Origin: Kiritimatiellia bacterium
GTDB lineage: Bacteria; Verrucomicrobiota; Kiritimatiellia; RFP12; UBA1067
NCBI GenBank assembly: GCA_017412325.1
Contig: JAFPYE010000168.1
Location: forward strand, 1 to 8,735
Reading direction: 5' to 3'
DNA: 8,735 nucleotides
The notes beneath the pieces were generated by a model that was not told the DNA's origin, ran no database searches, and saw only the letters and a program-made list of their open reading frames with translations. The position numbers were made by a program, and so were the translations under genes. How positions within the stretch are numbered: position 1 is the first letter of the stretch; the number at the start of each line of letters is the position of its first letter. This document shows, one piece after another, positions 1 through 7,699 of the stretch.

Positions 1-1
1 G

Positions 2-850
2 TTCGCGCCCGCGAAGTCGCCCGAAAAGACGTTCGGCGCCATTGAAAAAGCGTTCTCGAAACTGGGCGAGACCGACTACCGGCTGGGACAGCTGACGGTC
101 CACGACCCCGACCGGCTCTTTGCGCCCCTCAGCGTCTTGAACGACCTGCGGCGGGATCTGGTGGAGAAGCTGGACGCCGAACGCGAACGGGCGCGCCAGG
201 AGAAGCTGGAACGCGCGCTCGCGGACGCGCCGGAACCGCCGTGCGCGGCGGATGTGCCGCGCCGCGTGCTCAAGTTGCGCGCCGGACAGCCGGTGCCGAC
301 GGGCGCGTGGGACGAAGTCGTGGTGCTGATTGGCGAAGAGACGGTTCCAGACGACTTGCCGGCGGCTTCCGCGGCGGTGCGGCTGGCGCTGCCGGTCTAC
401 ACGCCGGAGCCGTCGTTCAACCGGCTGCGGACGGCGGTCAAGCGGTTCCTGCGCGCCAGCTACGACCGATGGGAGGCGAGCGACCTCGCGACGCTGCGGA
501 TGCTGAAGCAGCTGGGCGTCGCCGACGTGACGGGCGACTGGACGCTCTACGCGTTCAACGCGAGCGCGCTCGCAAGTCTGTCGGCGCTCGGCGTGCGGCG
601 CTTTGTCGCCTCGCCGGAGAACGGCGCGGAGAACGTTGCGTTTCTGGCGGAGAGCGGCTGTGCCGTCGAGTTCCTCGCGCAGCAGGCGACGCCGCTCTTT
701 CTGTCGCTCACCGAGCCCGCCGCGCCAGCGGACGGACTCGCCGTGTTCCGGCTCGGGCGGCTGTGGGTGACGACAAGGGCCGTGCCGCGCGTCTTCACGC
801 CGCCGTCCGGCGCGCCCGTGCGCATCGACCTCAGCTGGAATCCTGCCTAA
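2..850 (+). CDS. Peptidase U32 family protein, C-terminal part (5' end outside window)
   Basis: The reading frame is open from base 2 to the TAA at 848-850, giving about 282 residues of a protein whose start lies upstream. Near the beginning, residues about 20-51 (KLGETDYRLGQL, then FAPLSVLNDLRRD) match the DUF3656 'collagenase' region of U32 proteins, where a Leu-Gly-x-Thr segment is followed by a P-L-S-x-L-N-x-L-R-R motif. A charged helix (about 50-70) follows, then a second barrel-like part containing DWTLYAFN (about 180) and a GVRRF...SPENGAEN segment, typical of the C-terminal half of long U32 proteins. Characterised relatives include RlhA (23S rRNA C2501 hydroxylation) and UbiU/UbiV (anaerobic ubiquinone hydroxylation), many of which carry an Fe-S cluster; classical collagenase activity is doubtful. 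This fragment holds only two cysteines and no cysteine cluster, so any cluster would be in the missing N-terminal half. The exact role cannot be told. It ends 32 bp before rseP. Confidence 0.85.
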   Translation, partial: FAPAKSPEKTFGAIEKAFSKLGETDYRLGQLTVHDPDRLFAPLSVLNDLRRDLVEKLDAERERARQEKLERALADAPEPPCAADVPRRVLKLRAGQPVPTGAWDEVVVLIGEETVPDDLPAASAAVRLALPVYTPEPSFNRLRTAVKRFLRASYDRWEASDLATLRMLKQLGVADVTGDWTLYAFNASALASLSALGVRRFVASPENGAENVAFLAESGCAVEFLAQQATPLFLSLTEPAAPADGLAVFRLGRLWVTTRAVPRVFTPPSGAPVRIDLSWNPA

Positions 851-864
851 AACGTCAGAAATTT

Positions 865-875
865 TGATATACTAT
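865..875 (+). promoter_or_regulatory. Extended -10 promoter of the rseP operon
   Basis: TGATATACTAT lies in an A/T-rich island between the U32 stop and the rseP start. TATACT (868-873) matches five of six bases of the sigma-70 -10 consensus, and the TGA directly before it forms an extended -10. No good -35 is visible; the best candidate, CTGCCT at 843-848 with a 19-bp spacer, is poor, as extended -10 promoters allow. Transcription should begin near 879-881, only a few bases before the ATG at 883, which would leave almost no 5' leader. The same 11-mer occurs at the tRNA promoter (8603-8613). Transcription start is predicted, not observed. Confidence 0.6.
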
Positions 876-882
876 TCCAACC

Positions 883-2028
883 ATGGAGATTTTGGCCACT
901 GTTGGATATGTTGCACTGTGCGTGCTCCTGTTCTCGCTCGCGATTGCGATTCACGAGTTCGGGCATTTCATCGTCGCGCTGAAGCTGGGCTTGCGCGTCG
1001 AGCGCTTCTCCCTCGGCTTCGGCCCCGCCATCTGGAAGAAGACCGTCAACGGCGTTGAATATCGCCTCAGCTGGATTCCGCTCGGCGGCTACGTCTCGAT
1101 TCCCGACGTCGATCCCGAGGGGACGAAGGCGCTGGAAGGCGAGAAGACGGACGGCGCGGCCGAACCGCCGCGCGCGGCGATCCCGGCGTGGAAGGAAATC
1201 CTCGTCGCGCTGGCGGGCCCGGCGATGAACCTCGTCCTCGCGGTCGTGCTGGCGGTCGTCCTCTCGCTCGTCCCCGGCGCGAACTTCGGCGAGCTGCCGG
1301 CGGTCGTCGGGCAGGTGCTGCCGGACGGCCCGGCGGCGGCGGGCGGAATGCGCGCGGGCGACAAGGTGCTCGCGGTCGGCGGCAACCCGGTCGCGACCTG
1401 GACGGAGATGGTGACGGAAGTTCAGCTGACGGACGGCCGGGAAACGGAATTCCGGGTCGCACGCGACGGCGGCGAGCTGACGCTCCGGATCGCGCCCGCG
1501 CGGGACGCGACGACCGGCGCCTGCTACATTCTGGCCCTGAGCGAAACGAACCAGACGGCGCGCTGCGCGATGTGGATGCCCGCGCGCAATCCGCTCAAGC
1601 AGCTTGCGTTCGACGCCAAGCAGATCTTCCGCGTCCTGAAGGGGCTCGTCACGCCGAAGGAAATGAAGGCGACGGGCAAGGCGCTCGGCGGCCCCGTGAT
1701 GATCGCCGAGCAGATCTACGCGACGGTTCGCCGCGACGTCTGGGACGGGCTGGGCTTCCTCCGCTTCCTCAACGTCAACCTGGCGATCCTGAACCTGCTG
1801 CCGATTCCCGTGCTGGACGGCGGGCTGATCCTCTTTGCGCTCGTTGCGCTCGTCTTCCGCCGCCGCGTGCCGGAAAAGGTCGTCGCGGCGCTTTCGATGG
1901 CGTTCATGTATGCGCTCCTTGCGCTGATGGCGTTTCTCATTTTCCGCGACAGCGCCCGTTCGTGGCGCATCCACACCTACAAGCCGGAGGTCGTCAATGA
2001 AGCGGCAACGCCCGACCCGCAGCCTTAG
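883..2028 (+). CDS. rseP: RseP-like site-2 intramembrane metalloprotease (M50, single PDZ)
   Basis: This 381-residue inner-membrane zinc protease of the RseP/S2P family cuts membrane-anchored substrates within the bilayer, classically anti-sigma factors after a DegS-type first cut, and also remnant signal peptides. The first membrane segment (about 7-30) contains the zinc motif HEFGH at 24-28 (His24, Glu25, His28). GPAMN at 112-116 begins the next membrane segment and corresponds to the family's GPxxN loop. One PDZ domain spans about 139-205. The third zinc-ligand motif LDGG is at 311-314 (Asp312), followed by hydrophobic C-terminal segments (about 314-330 and 340-360). E. coli RseP has two PDZ domains and about 450 residues; the single-PDZ form of about 380 is common elsewhere. 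The ATG at 883 is chosen because HEFGH lies only 24 residues in and no earlier in-frame start fits. No Shine-Dalgarno precedes it, in keeping with a leaderless message. Its 3' end overlaps ispG by 32 bp. No anti-sigma partner lies in the window, so the substrate is unknown. Confidence 0.95.
   Translation: MEILATVGYVALCVLLFSLAIAIHEFGHFIVALKLGLRVERFSLGFGPAIWKKTVNGVEYRLSWIPLGGYVSIPDVDPEGTKALEGEKTDGAAEPPRAAIPAWKEILVALAGPAMNLVLAVVLAVVLSLVPGANFGELPAVVGQVLPDGPAAAGGMRAGDKVLAVGGNPVATWTEMVTEVQLTDGRETEFRVARDGGELTLRIAPARDATTGACYILALSETNQTARCAMWMPARNPLKQLAFDAKQIFRVLKGLVTPKEMKATGKALGGPVMIAEQIYATVRRDVWDGLGFLRFLNVNLAILNLLPIPVLDGGLILFALVALVFRRRVPEKVVAALSMAFMYALLALMAFLIFRDSARSWRIHTYKPEVVNEAATPDPQP
1986..1990 (+). 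promoter_or_regulatory. Shine-Dalgarno of ispG inside rseP
   Basis: GGAGG lies six bases before the ATG at 1997, within the last codons of rseP. It fixes the ispG start and supports translation initiation on an mRNA that is still being read as rseP. Confidence 0.8.
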
Positions 2029-3076
2029 CGTCGGCGGCGTGGCCGTCGGCGGCGGCGCCCCCGTGAGCGTGCAGACGATGGCGAACGTCGATCCGCACGA
2101 CGCGGCCGCGCTGGCGGCGCAGATCGAACGCTGCGCCGCGCTCGGGTGCGACCTCTACCGGCTGACGGTGCCGGATCTCGCGGCCGCGCGGACGCTGGGC
2201 GAGGTGCGCAAGGTTTCGCCGCTGCCGCTCGTCGCGGACATCCATTTCGACTACGAATGCGCGCTCGCGGCGCTCGCGGCGGGCGCGGACGCGCTGCGGC
2301 TCAACCCCGGCAACATCGGCGGGCGGGACCGCGTGCAGGCCGTCGCGCGCGCGGCAAAGGCGAAGGGCGTGCCGATCCGCATCGGCGTGAACCTCGGCTC
2401 GCTCGAAAAGGGGCTGCGCGCCGACCTGGACGCGGGCCGGACGACGGTGCCGGAGGCCCTTTGCGCGTCGGCGCTCGGCCACCTGAAGCTGTTGGAGGAC
2501 GAGGGCTTCTTCGACGTCGTCCTCTCCGCGAAGGCGTCGGACGTGGAGACGACGATCGCCACCTACCGGCTTCTGGCGGAACGGAGCGACTGCCCGCTGC
2601 ACGTGGGCGTCACGGAGGCGGGGACGTTCCTGCCGGGGACGGTGCGCAACGCGGTCGCGCTCGGCGTCCTCCTCGCGGACGGCATCGGCGACACGATCCG
2701 CGTGTCGCTGACGGCGGAGCCGGAGAAGGAGGTGCGCGTCGGGATGGAGATCCTGCGCGCGCTGGGCCTCAAGCCGCGCGGCCCTGCCATCACGTCGTGC
2801 CCGACGTGCGGGCGGACGAAAGTCGATTTGCAGCGCGTCGCGGCGGAGGTCGAGACGGCGCTGGAGGCCTACGCGGCACAGGCGCCGCGGAAGGTTTTGC
2901 CCAAGGTCGCGGTGATGGGCTGCGTCGTGAACGGCCTCGGCGAGGCGAAGGGCGCGGACATTGCGCTGTGCGGCGGCACGGGCGAGTTCGTCCTGTTCGT
3001 CAAGGGCGAGCCGGTCGGAAAGGTTTCGGAAGCGGAGGCGGTCAGAAAGGTGCTGGACTATGTGGATTCTCTATGA
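1997..3076 (+). CDS. ispG: 4-hydroxy-3-methylbut-2-enyl diphosphate synthase (IspG/GcpE)
   Basis: IspG catalyses the next-to-last step of the cytosolic MEP isoprenoid pathway, converting 2-C-methyl-D-erythritol 2,4-cyclodiphosphate to HMBPP with a [4Fe-4S] cluster. The 359-residue protein is near the usual bacterial size (E. coli 372). The N-terminal TIM barrel shows VSVQTMANV (23-31), LVADIHFDY, LRLNPGNIG, IRIGVNLGSLEK and GIGDTIRVSL. The C-terminal cluster domain has CPTC (Cys268, Cys271), GCVVNG (Cys309) and Glu316, whose spacing matches the known three-Cys plus one-Glu ligand set. Two positions differ from the common pattern: the usual MTNT reads MANV and the usual NGPGE reads NGLGE (Leu314). 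The start at 1997 has a strong Shine-Dalgarno. rseP and ispG are neighbours in many bacteria, often with dxr, which is absent here (the upstream neighbour is the U32 gene). The end overlaps the next gene by 17 bp. Identity is secure. Confidence 0.98.
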   Translation: MKRQRPTRSLSVGGVAVGGGAPVSVQTMANVDPHDAAALAAQIERCAALGCDLYRLTVPDLAAARTLGEVRKVSPLPLVADIHFDYECALAALAAGADALRLNPGNIGGRDRVQAVARAAKAKGVPIRIGVNLGSLEKGLRADLDAGRTTVPEALCASALGHLKLLEDEGFFDVVLSAKASDVETTIATYRLLAERSDCPLHVGVTEAGTFLPGTVRNAVALGVLLADGIGDTIRVSLTAEPEKEVRVGMEILRALGLKPRGPAITSCPTCGRTKVDLQRVAAEVETALEAYAAQAPRKVLPKVAVMGCVVNGLGEAKGADIALCGGTGEFVLFVKGEPVGKVSEAEAVRKVLDYVDSL

Positions 3077-4640
3077 CAATGTCGTGACAATCATGGTGGC
3101 GGCGGTCGCGTGCGCGTTCGCGTGGCTGTTCGGCGGAACGATTGCGGACGTCCTCACCCCGGTGGTGCCGTGGCTGTTCGCGATCCTGCTGGAGCTGATG
3201 CTGTGCTTCCCGCAGCGGCGTCCGGGCGAGACGACCTACGAGGCGCGCGAGCGCGTGTGGCAGGCGCTCAAGCGCGATCCGCTCACGTGGGTCGTCGTCG
3301 GCTTCCTCGCGCTGCTGGCGGTTCCGTTCTTCAACGCGGGGCTGTGCGAGGCGTGCGACTACGCGGCGATCCAGTTCGGGGGCGCGGATCCGGCGCCGCC
3401 GATCCCGTTCATCCCCTACTGCGTCAACCGCCTCCACCACATGAACGTCGTGATGTGGTTCGTGCCGGCGCTGACGGCGATGCTGGCGGTGAAGCATGCG
3501 CTGTGCAAGCGCGGCAAGCGGCTGTTCGTCGAGCTGGTCGTCTGGAACGGCGTCGCGCTGGCGGCGATCGGCTTCCTGCAGCAGGTGACCGGCGCCGCGG
3601 CGCCGCTCTGGATCGACACGCCCGGCGTCCAGGCGTATTTCTTCTCGACGTTCGGCTACCCCAACATGGGCGGCGACTACTTCACGACGCTCTTCGGGCT
3701 CGCCGTCGGGCTGTGGCGCTGGAACCTCGATTCGATTCGCGCCGAGCGGCGCGCGCGCGGCGACGACAAGGTGCTGGAGGCCAACCACGCGAAATTCTGG
3801 CGGCGGCACTACCACCTGATCCCCGCAGCGATCTTCTTCGTCGCGGCGCTGACGACGCTCTCGCGCGCCTCCATCATCCTCGTGACGCTGCTGGCGGTCG
3901 TGTTCGCCGCCCATTCCTTCGTGTTCGCCTTTGCGCGGATGAAGCGCGAGAAGCGCGTGCGGGCGAGCGCGCTGGGCTTCCTGGCGCTGGTGGGCGTCGT
4001 GCTCTGCCTCGTGCTCTTCACGCCGGAGGACCTCCAGCGCGAGGTGGATACGCTCAACACCAGCGAGGTGCTGGACCGCGTGACCGGCAAGGGGCAGTAC
4101 CACGCGCGCGTCGCGACCGAAATCTGGAAGGACCACCCGCTCTTCGGTTGCGGCGGCTGGGGCTACAAGCACCTGTGCCTGACCAAGATGACCGACAAGG
4201 AGCTGCGCAACATCCAGATTTCCGGCGGCATCAACGTGCACAACGACTATCTGCAGTTCCTCGCCGAGCACGGGATCGTGGGCTTTGGCTGCCTGGTCGC
4301 GATCGTGATCCTGCTCCTCGCCCCGGTCTGCGGCGACCTGCAGAAGATGGCCCGGTCGGTCCGCTTCCTCCCCGCCAAGGAGCAGCCGCCCCGTCCGGTT
4401 TCGCTCTTCATCGTGCCCGCGCCTGTCTTCTGCATCCTGATGACGGCGACGGCGACGTTCATCCACGGCTTCGGCGACTGCCCGCTGCGGAGCCCCGCCG
4501 TGCTGACGCTCTTCTTCGCGTCGCTCGCGGCGATGGACGGCTTCATGCCGCACATCCAGGCGAACCCGGAGGAGGAAGCCGCCCGCCATCGTCGCCGCCG
4601 TCACCATCATCGCCACGGCGACCGTCCGCGCCACCACTGA
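3060..4640 (+). CDS. O-antigen ligase/polymerase-like membrane protein (Wzy_C family)
   Basis: A 526-residue polytopic protein with about 11-12 hydrophobic segments (roughly 8-24, 30-50, 74-91, 129-145, 155-175, 205-220, 253-268, 270-291, 303-320, 405-424, 447-470, 478-492). The family transfers or polymerises undecaprenyl-linked glycans at the periplasmic face. Family hallmarks are TFGYPNMGGDY (197-207, the N-P-N-like motif), a large loop (about 321-404) with HARVATEIWKDHPLFGCGGWG (Arg350 and the Gly-rich turn) and HNDYLQFLAEHGIVGF (394-409), in which His394 corresponds to the essential loop histidine of WaaL-type ligases. Ligase, polymerase or protein glycosyltransferase cannot be told apart from sequence. 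Start 3060 is preferred: AAAGG at 3046-3050 lies nine bases upstream, whereas the Met at 3093 has no Shine-Dalgarno. The last 18 residues are almost all His and Arg, use unusual CGT and CAT codons, and may reflect a one-base frameshift (see 4585-4665). The gap to dapL is 18 bp. Confidence 0.88.
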   Translation: MWILYDNVVTIMVAAVACAFAWLFGGTIADVLTPVVPWLFAILLELMLCFPQRRPGETTYEARERVWQALKRDPLTWVVVGFLALLAVPFFNAGLCEACDYAAIQFGGADPAPPIPFIPYCVNRLHHMNVVMWFVPALTAMLAVKHALCKRGKRLFVELVVWNGVALAAIGFLQQVTGAAAPLWIDTPGVQAYFFSTFGYPNMGGDYFTTLFGLAVGLWRWNLDSIRAERRARGDDKVLEANHAKFWRRHYHLIPAAIFFVAALTTLSRASIILVTLLAVVFAAHSFVFAFARMKREKRVRASALGFLALVGVVLCLVLFTPEDLQREVDTLNTSEVLDRVTGKGQYHARVATEIWKDHPLFGCGGWGYKHLCLTKMTDKELRNIQISGGINVHNDYLQFLAEHGIVGFGCLVAIVILLLAPVCGDLQKMARSVRFLPAKEQPPRPVSLFIVPAPVFCILMTATATFIHGFGDCPLRSPAVLTLFFASLAAMDGFMPHIQANPEEEAARHRRRRHHHRHGDRPRHH

Positions 4641-4665
4641 TTTCAAGGGAGAACGAACATGCTGA
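4585..4665 (+). other. Possible true C-terminus of the ligase in the +1 frame (candidate frameshift)
   Basis: Read one base out of the annotated ligase frame, this stretch encodes a hydrophobic segment AIVAAVTIIATATV followed by a short polar end, stopping at TGA 4663-4665 across the dapL ATG (4659-4661). Dropping one C from the CCC at 4582-4584 joins it in frame to residue 508 of the ligase, giving a 534-residue protein with a possible extra membrane segment instead of the His/Arg tail. Codons from 4585 to about 4635 end almost only in G or C, like the rest of the window, while the annotated frame has six T-ending codons in 18. That bias is partly forced, because His and Arg codons begin with C, and the bias is lost after about 4635, so the case is suggestive only. 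No ATG or GTG start would make it a separate gene. Confidence 0.35.
4646..4651 (+). promoter_or_regulatory. Shine-Dalgarno of dapL
   Basis: AGGGAG sits seven bases before the ATG at 4659 in the only real gap within the gene run, and fixes the dapL start. No -10-like sequence precedes it, so I see no separate promoter here. Confidence 0.8.
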
Positions 4666-5888
4666 AAGTCAACGAGAACTATTCGCGCATCCAGGCGAGC
4701 TACCTCTTCACCGAGATCGCCCACCGCGTTGCCGCGCACCAGCAGGCGAACCCGGACGCCCGGATCATCCGTCTCGGGATCGGCGACGTGACCGAGCCCC
4801 TGTGCCCGGCGGTCGTCGCGGCGCTCCACCAGGCGGTGGACGACGAGGCGGGCCGCGCGAACTTCCACGGCTACGGGCCGGAGCAGGGCTACGCGTTCCT
4901 GCGCGAGGCGGCGGCGAAGGCGGACTTCCAGGATCGCGGCGTGGACATCGCGGCGGACGAGATCTTCGTCTCGGACGGCGCGAAGTGCGACTGCGGCAAC
5001 ATCCAGGAGCTGTTCGGGATGGACGTCAAGATCGCGGTCGGCGACCCCGTCTATCCCGTGTACGTCGACACCAACGTGATGGCGGGCCGCACGGGCGCGA
5101 ACGTCGGCGGCCGCTACGAGGGACTCGTCTACCTGACGTGCGACGCGTCGAACGGCTTCGTGCCGGGGCCCGAGTCGGCGGCGGGCTGCGACCTCGTCTA
5201 CCTCTGCTACCCCAACAACCCGACGGGCGCGGTCGCCACCAAGGCGCAGCTCCAGGCGTGGGTCGACTGGGCGCGGGAGAGCAAGGCGCTCATCCTCTTC
5301 GACGCGGCGTACGAGGCGTTCATCCGCACGCCCGGCATCCCGCATTCGATCTACGAGTGCGACGGCGCGCGGTCGTGCGCGATCGAGTTCCGCAGCTACT
5401 CCAAGACGGCGGGCTTCACGGGCATCCGCTGCGGCTACACCGTGGTGCCGAAGGGCCTTGTCGCGTTCAAGGCGGACGGCACGCCGGTCGAACTCCGCCC
5501 CCTGTGGACGCGCCGCCAGACGACGAAGTTCAACGGCGCGAGCTATCTCACCCAGCGCGGCGCGGCGGCGATCTACACGCCGGACGGCCAGGCGCAGACG
5601 AAGGCGACGATCGACTTCTACCTCGAAAACGGGCGGCTCATGAAGGAGGCGCTCCAGTCGCTCGGCTACACGGTGACGGGCGGCGGCGACTCGCCCTACC
5701 TGTGGGTGAACGTCAACGGCGACAGCTGGGCCTTCTTCGACCGGCTCCTGAAGGAGGCGAACGTCGTGACGACGCCCGGCGCGGGCTTCGGCCGGGCGGG
5801 CGAGGGCTACATCCGCATTTCGTCGTTCAACTCGCGCGCGAACGTCCTGGAGGCGATCGATCGCATCGGAAAGGTGCTGAAGAAATGA
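4659..5888 (+). CDS. dapL: LL-diaminopimelate aminotransferase (DapL)
   Basis: DapL is a cytosolic PLP enzyme (fold type I, EC 2.6.1.83) that converts tetrahydrodipicolinate directly to LL-2,6-diaminopimelate with glutamate as amino donor, bypassing the succinylase and acetylase branches of lysine and peptidoglycan precursor synthesis. The 409-residue length is the family norm (about 410). The N-terminus [17 protein letters not shown] and the segments [16 protein letters not shown] and [10 protein letters not shown] are near-diagnostic. [11 protein letters not shown] carries the family's NPTG motif, and SYSK ending at Lys249 ([13 protein letters not shown]) gives the Schiff-base lysine. The C-terminus has [16 protein letters not shown] with the carboxylate-binding arginine region. 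DapL occurs in plants, Chlamydiae, Verrucomicrobia and relatives, and scattered other bacteria. It starts after a good Shine-Dalgarno and ends in a 4-bp ATGA overlap with the next gene. Identity is secure. Confidence 0.98.
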   Translation: MLKVNENYSRIQASYLFTEIAHRVAAHQQANPDARIIRLGIGDVTEPLCPAVVAALHQAVDDEAGRANFHGYGPEQGYAFLREAAAKADFQDRGVDIAADEIFVSDGAKCDCGNIQELFGMDVKIAVGDPVYPVYVDTNVMAGRTGANVGGRYEGLVYLTCDASNGFVPGPESAAGCDLVYLCYPNNPTGAVATKAQLQAWVDWARESKALILFDAAYEAFIRTPGIPHSIYECDGARSCAIEFRSYSKTAGFTGIRCGYTVVPKGLVAFKADGTPVELRPLWTRRQTTKFNGASYLTQRGAAAIYTPDGQAQTKATIDFYLENGRLMKEALQSLGYTVTGGGDSPYLWVNVNGDSWAFFDRLLKEANVVTTPGAGFGRAGEGYIRISSFNSRANVLEAIDRIGKVLKK

Positions 5889-7699
5889 GCAGGAAAACGA
5901 ACCAGATGGGAACGAAGGACGGCCGCCGGGCGCTGCTGGCGGCTCTCGCGGGCGCGCTGGCGTGCGCGGCGACGGCCGGCGTGACGTGGTATCCCGCCGA
6001 CGACTGGCAGGACACGCCCGACCCCATCGCCTCGCCGCACGCGAAGAAGGGCGGCACCGTCCGCTTCAACGGCGGCATGCCGCCGAAGAGCTTCTGCGAG
6101 TACGTCGACAACAACACGTACACGCGCATGACGTTCTCGCTCATGTACGAGACGCTGATCTCGACCGACACCGAGACGCTGGAGTTCGTCCCGAGTCTCG
6201 CGCGGCGCTGGGCGGTGTCGGACGACGGCCGCGAGTTCACGTTCGTCCTGGACGAGCGCGCCCGGTGGTCGGACGGGGAGCCCGTCACCGCCGAGGACGT
6301 GAAGTGGACGTTCGACGCGGTGATGGACCCGAAGAACGACACGGGCCCCTACAAGGTGATGATGGGGTCGTTCGAGAGCCCCGAGGTCGTCGACGCGCGC
6401 ACGGTCGTCTTCCGCAAGAAGGGCGATTCGCCGAAGGACTGGCGCGACATCATGAACTGCGGGATGTTCTACATCCTGCCGAAGCACCATTTCGCGGGCG
6501 GCGACTTCAACAAGATCGACCTCCTGGACGCGCCGGTGAGCGGCCCCTACCGGCTCTCGCGCATCGCGGAGCAGGTCGAGACCGAATGGTCGCGCGTGCC
6601 CGGCTGGTGGCGCGCGGACTTCCCGAGCTGCCGGTACGTCTGCAACTTCGACCGCATCGTGCTGCGCTACTACATCGACAACGAAAACGCGTTCGAGGCG
6701 TTCAAGAAGAAGTCGATCGACGTCTACCCCGTCTACACCGCGCGCATCATGCGCAACGAGACGCACGGCGAGAAGTTCGACCGCAACTGGATCCTGAAGC
6801 GGCGCGTCCGGAACCACAACCCCGTCGGCTACCAGGGCTTCGCGATGAACCTGCGCAAGTGGCCGTTCGACGACCGGCGCGTCCGGATCGCGATGGCGAA
6901 GCTGATCGACCGCGAGACGATGAACCGCACGATGATGTTCAACGAGTACTTCCTCCAGCGGTCCTACTACGAGGACCTCTACGACGAGGCGCATCCGTGC
7001 CCCAACCCGCTCTACCTCTTCGACCCCGAGGGCGCGGCGGCGCTGCTCGCCGAGGCGGGCTTCGCGAAGAACCCCAAGACGGGCGCGCTGGAGCAGAACG
7101 GCCGCGCGTTCAAGTTCACGTTCCTGTCGCGGTCGGGCAGCGACGAGAAGTTCCTCTCGCTCTTCAACGCGGAACTGCGGAAGCTCGGCATCGAGATGAA
7201 GATCGAGCGCAAGGACTTCGCCGCGTGGATGCGCGACATGGACGCGTTCAACTTCGAGATGACCTGGCAGTCGTGGGGGGCGGGCATCTTCAAGAACCCC
7301 GAGACGGCGTGGCTCTCCACCGAGGCCGACCGCAAGGGCAGCAACAACACCGTCGGCTTCAAGTCCGCCGAGGTGGACGCGCTCATCGCGGCGGAAAAGT
7401 CGATGACGACGATGGCGGCGCGCTCCGAGGCATACAAGAAGATCGACGCGCTCGTCGCCGCCGAGGCGCCGTATGCGTTCCTCTGGAACGTGGCGGCGAC
7501 GCGGCTCCTCTACTGGAACAAGTTCGGCATGCCCGCGAGCGTCCTCTCGCGCTTCTCGAACGAGGAATGCATCTTGAGCTACTGGTGGTACGACGAGGAC
7601 CGGGCGCAGGAGCTGGACGCGGCGATGAAGAACCACACGTGCCTCCCTGCGGTGCCGCTGGAGGTCGATTTCGACGCGGTGACGAAGGCGGCGGAATGA
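5885..7699 (+). CDS. YejA-like ABC transporter substrate-binding protein (SBP family 5)
   Basis: This 604-residue protein belongs to solute-binding family 5 (OppA/DppA type) and is most like YejA in length and motifs. The family captures oligopeptides in the periplasm for an ABC importer; YejABEF takes up microcin C-like peptides, and related systems in some bacteria carry murein peptides. The N-terminus has a basic region ending in Arg14-Arg15 and a hydrophobic core (16-31), so it is exported. Cleavage could follow Ala31 (ATA), or Cys27 preceded by Ala-Leu-Ala could be a weak lipobox. The mature part begins [10 protein letters not shown], then has [27 protein letters not shown] and [17 protein letters not shown], the signature of family 5, and later [16 protein letters not shown]. 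The start at 5885 overlaps dapL by 4 bp with GGAAAGG ten bases upstream; Met8 (5906) is an alternative. No permease or ATPase gene lies in the window, so its transporter must be encoded elsewhere or beyond the edges. Confidence 0.93.
   Translation: MSRKTNQMGTKDGRRALLAALAGALACAATAGVTWYPADDWQDTPDPIASPHAKKGGTVRFNGGMPPKSFCEYVDNNTYTRMTFSLMYETLISTDTETLEFVPSLARRWAVSDDGREFTFVLDERARWSDGEPVTAEDVKWTFDAVMDPKNDTGPYKVMMGSFESPEVVDARTVVFRKKGDSPKDWRDIMNCGMFYILPKHHFAGGDFNKIDLLDAPVSGPYRLSRIAEQVETEWSRVPGWWRADFPSCRYVCNFDRIVLRYYIDNENAFEAFKKKSIDVYPVYTARIMRNETHGEKFDRNWILKRRVRNHNPVGYQGFAMNLRKWPFDDRRVRIAMAKLIDRETMNRTMMFNEYFLQRSYYEDLYDEAHPCPNPLYLFDPEGAAALLAEAGFAKNPKTGALEQNGRAFKFTFLSRSGSDEKFLSLFNAELRKLGIEMKIERKDFAAWMRDMDAFNFEMTWQSWGAGIFKNPETAWLSTEADRKGSNNTVGFKSAEVDALIAAEKSMTTMAARSEAYKKIDALVAAEAPYAFLWNVAATRLLYWNKFGMPASVLSRFSNEECILSYWWYDEDRAQELDAAMKNHTCLPAVPLEVDFDAVTKAAE

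Noticed and set aside
847..1974. Long open frame on the - strand opposite rseP (375 codons)
   Set aside because: It is rich in Arg, His and Asp with no domain, and mirrors the G/C-ending codons of rseP, whose motifs are clear. It is a GC-bias shadow.
3093..3095. Alternative start of the ligase at the second Met
   Set aside because: No Shine-Dalgarno precedes it, whereas AAAGG precedes the Met at 3060; overlap with ispG is in keeping with the other gene junctions.
3042..5345. 767-codon open frame on the - strand opposite the ligase and dapL
   Set aside because: Low-complexity Arg/His/Glu composition across two unrelated, well-recognised + strand genes and their gap; no start signal or motif.
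3110..5884. Upstream open extension of the binding-protein frame through the ligase and dapL genes
   Set aside because: The frame happens to lack stops, but the composition is Arg/Ala/Gly-rich without motifs; the recognisable protein begins with a signal peptide at 5885.
5807..7636. 609-codon open frame on the - strand opposite the binding-protein gene
   Set aside because: Composition and position are those of a GC-bias shadow; the + strand carries clear family 5 motifs.
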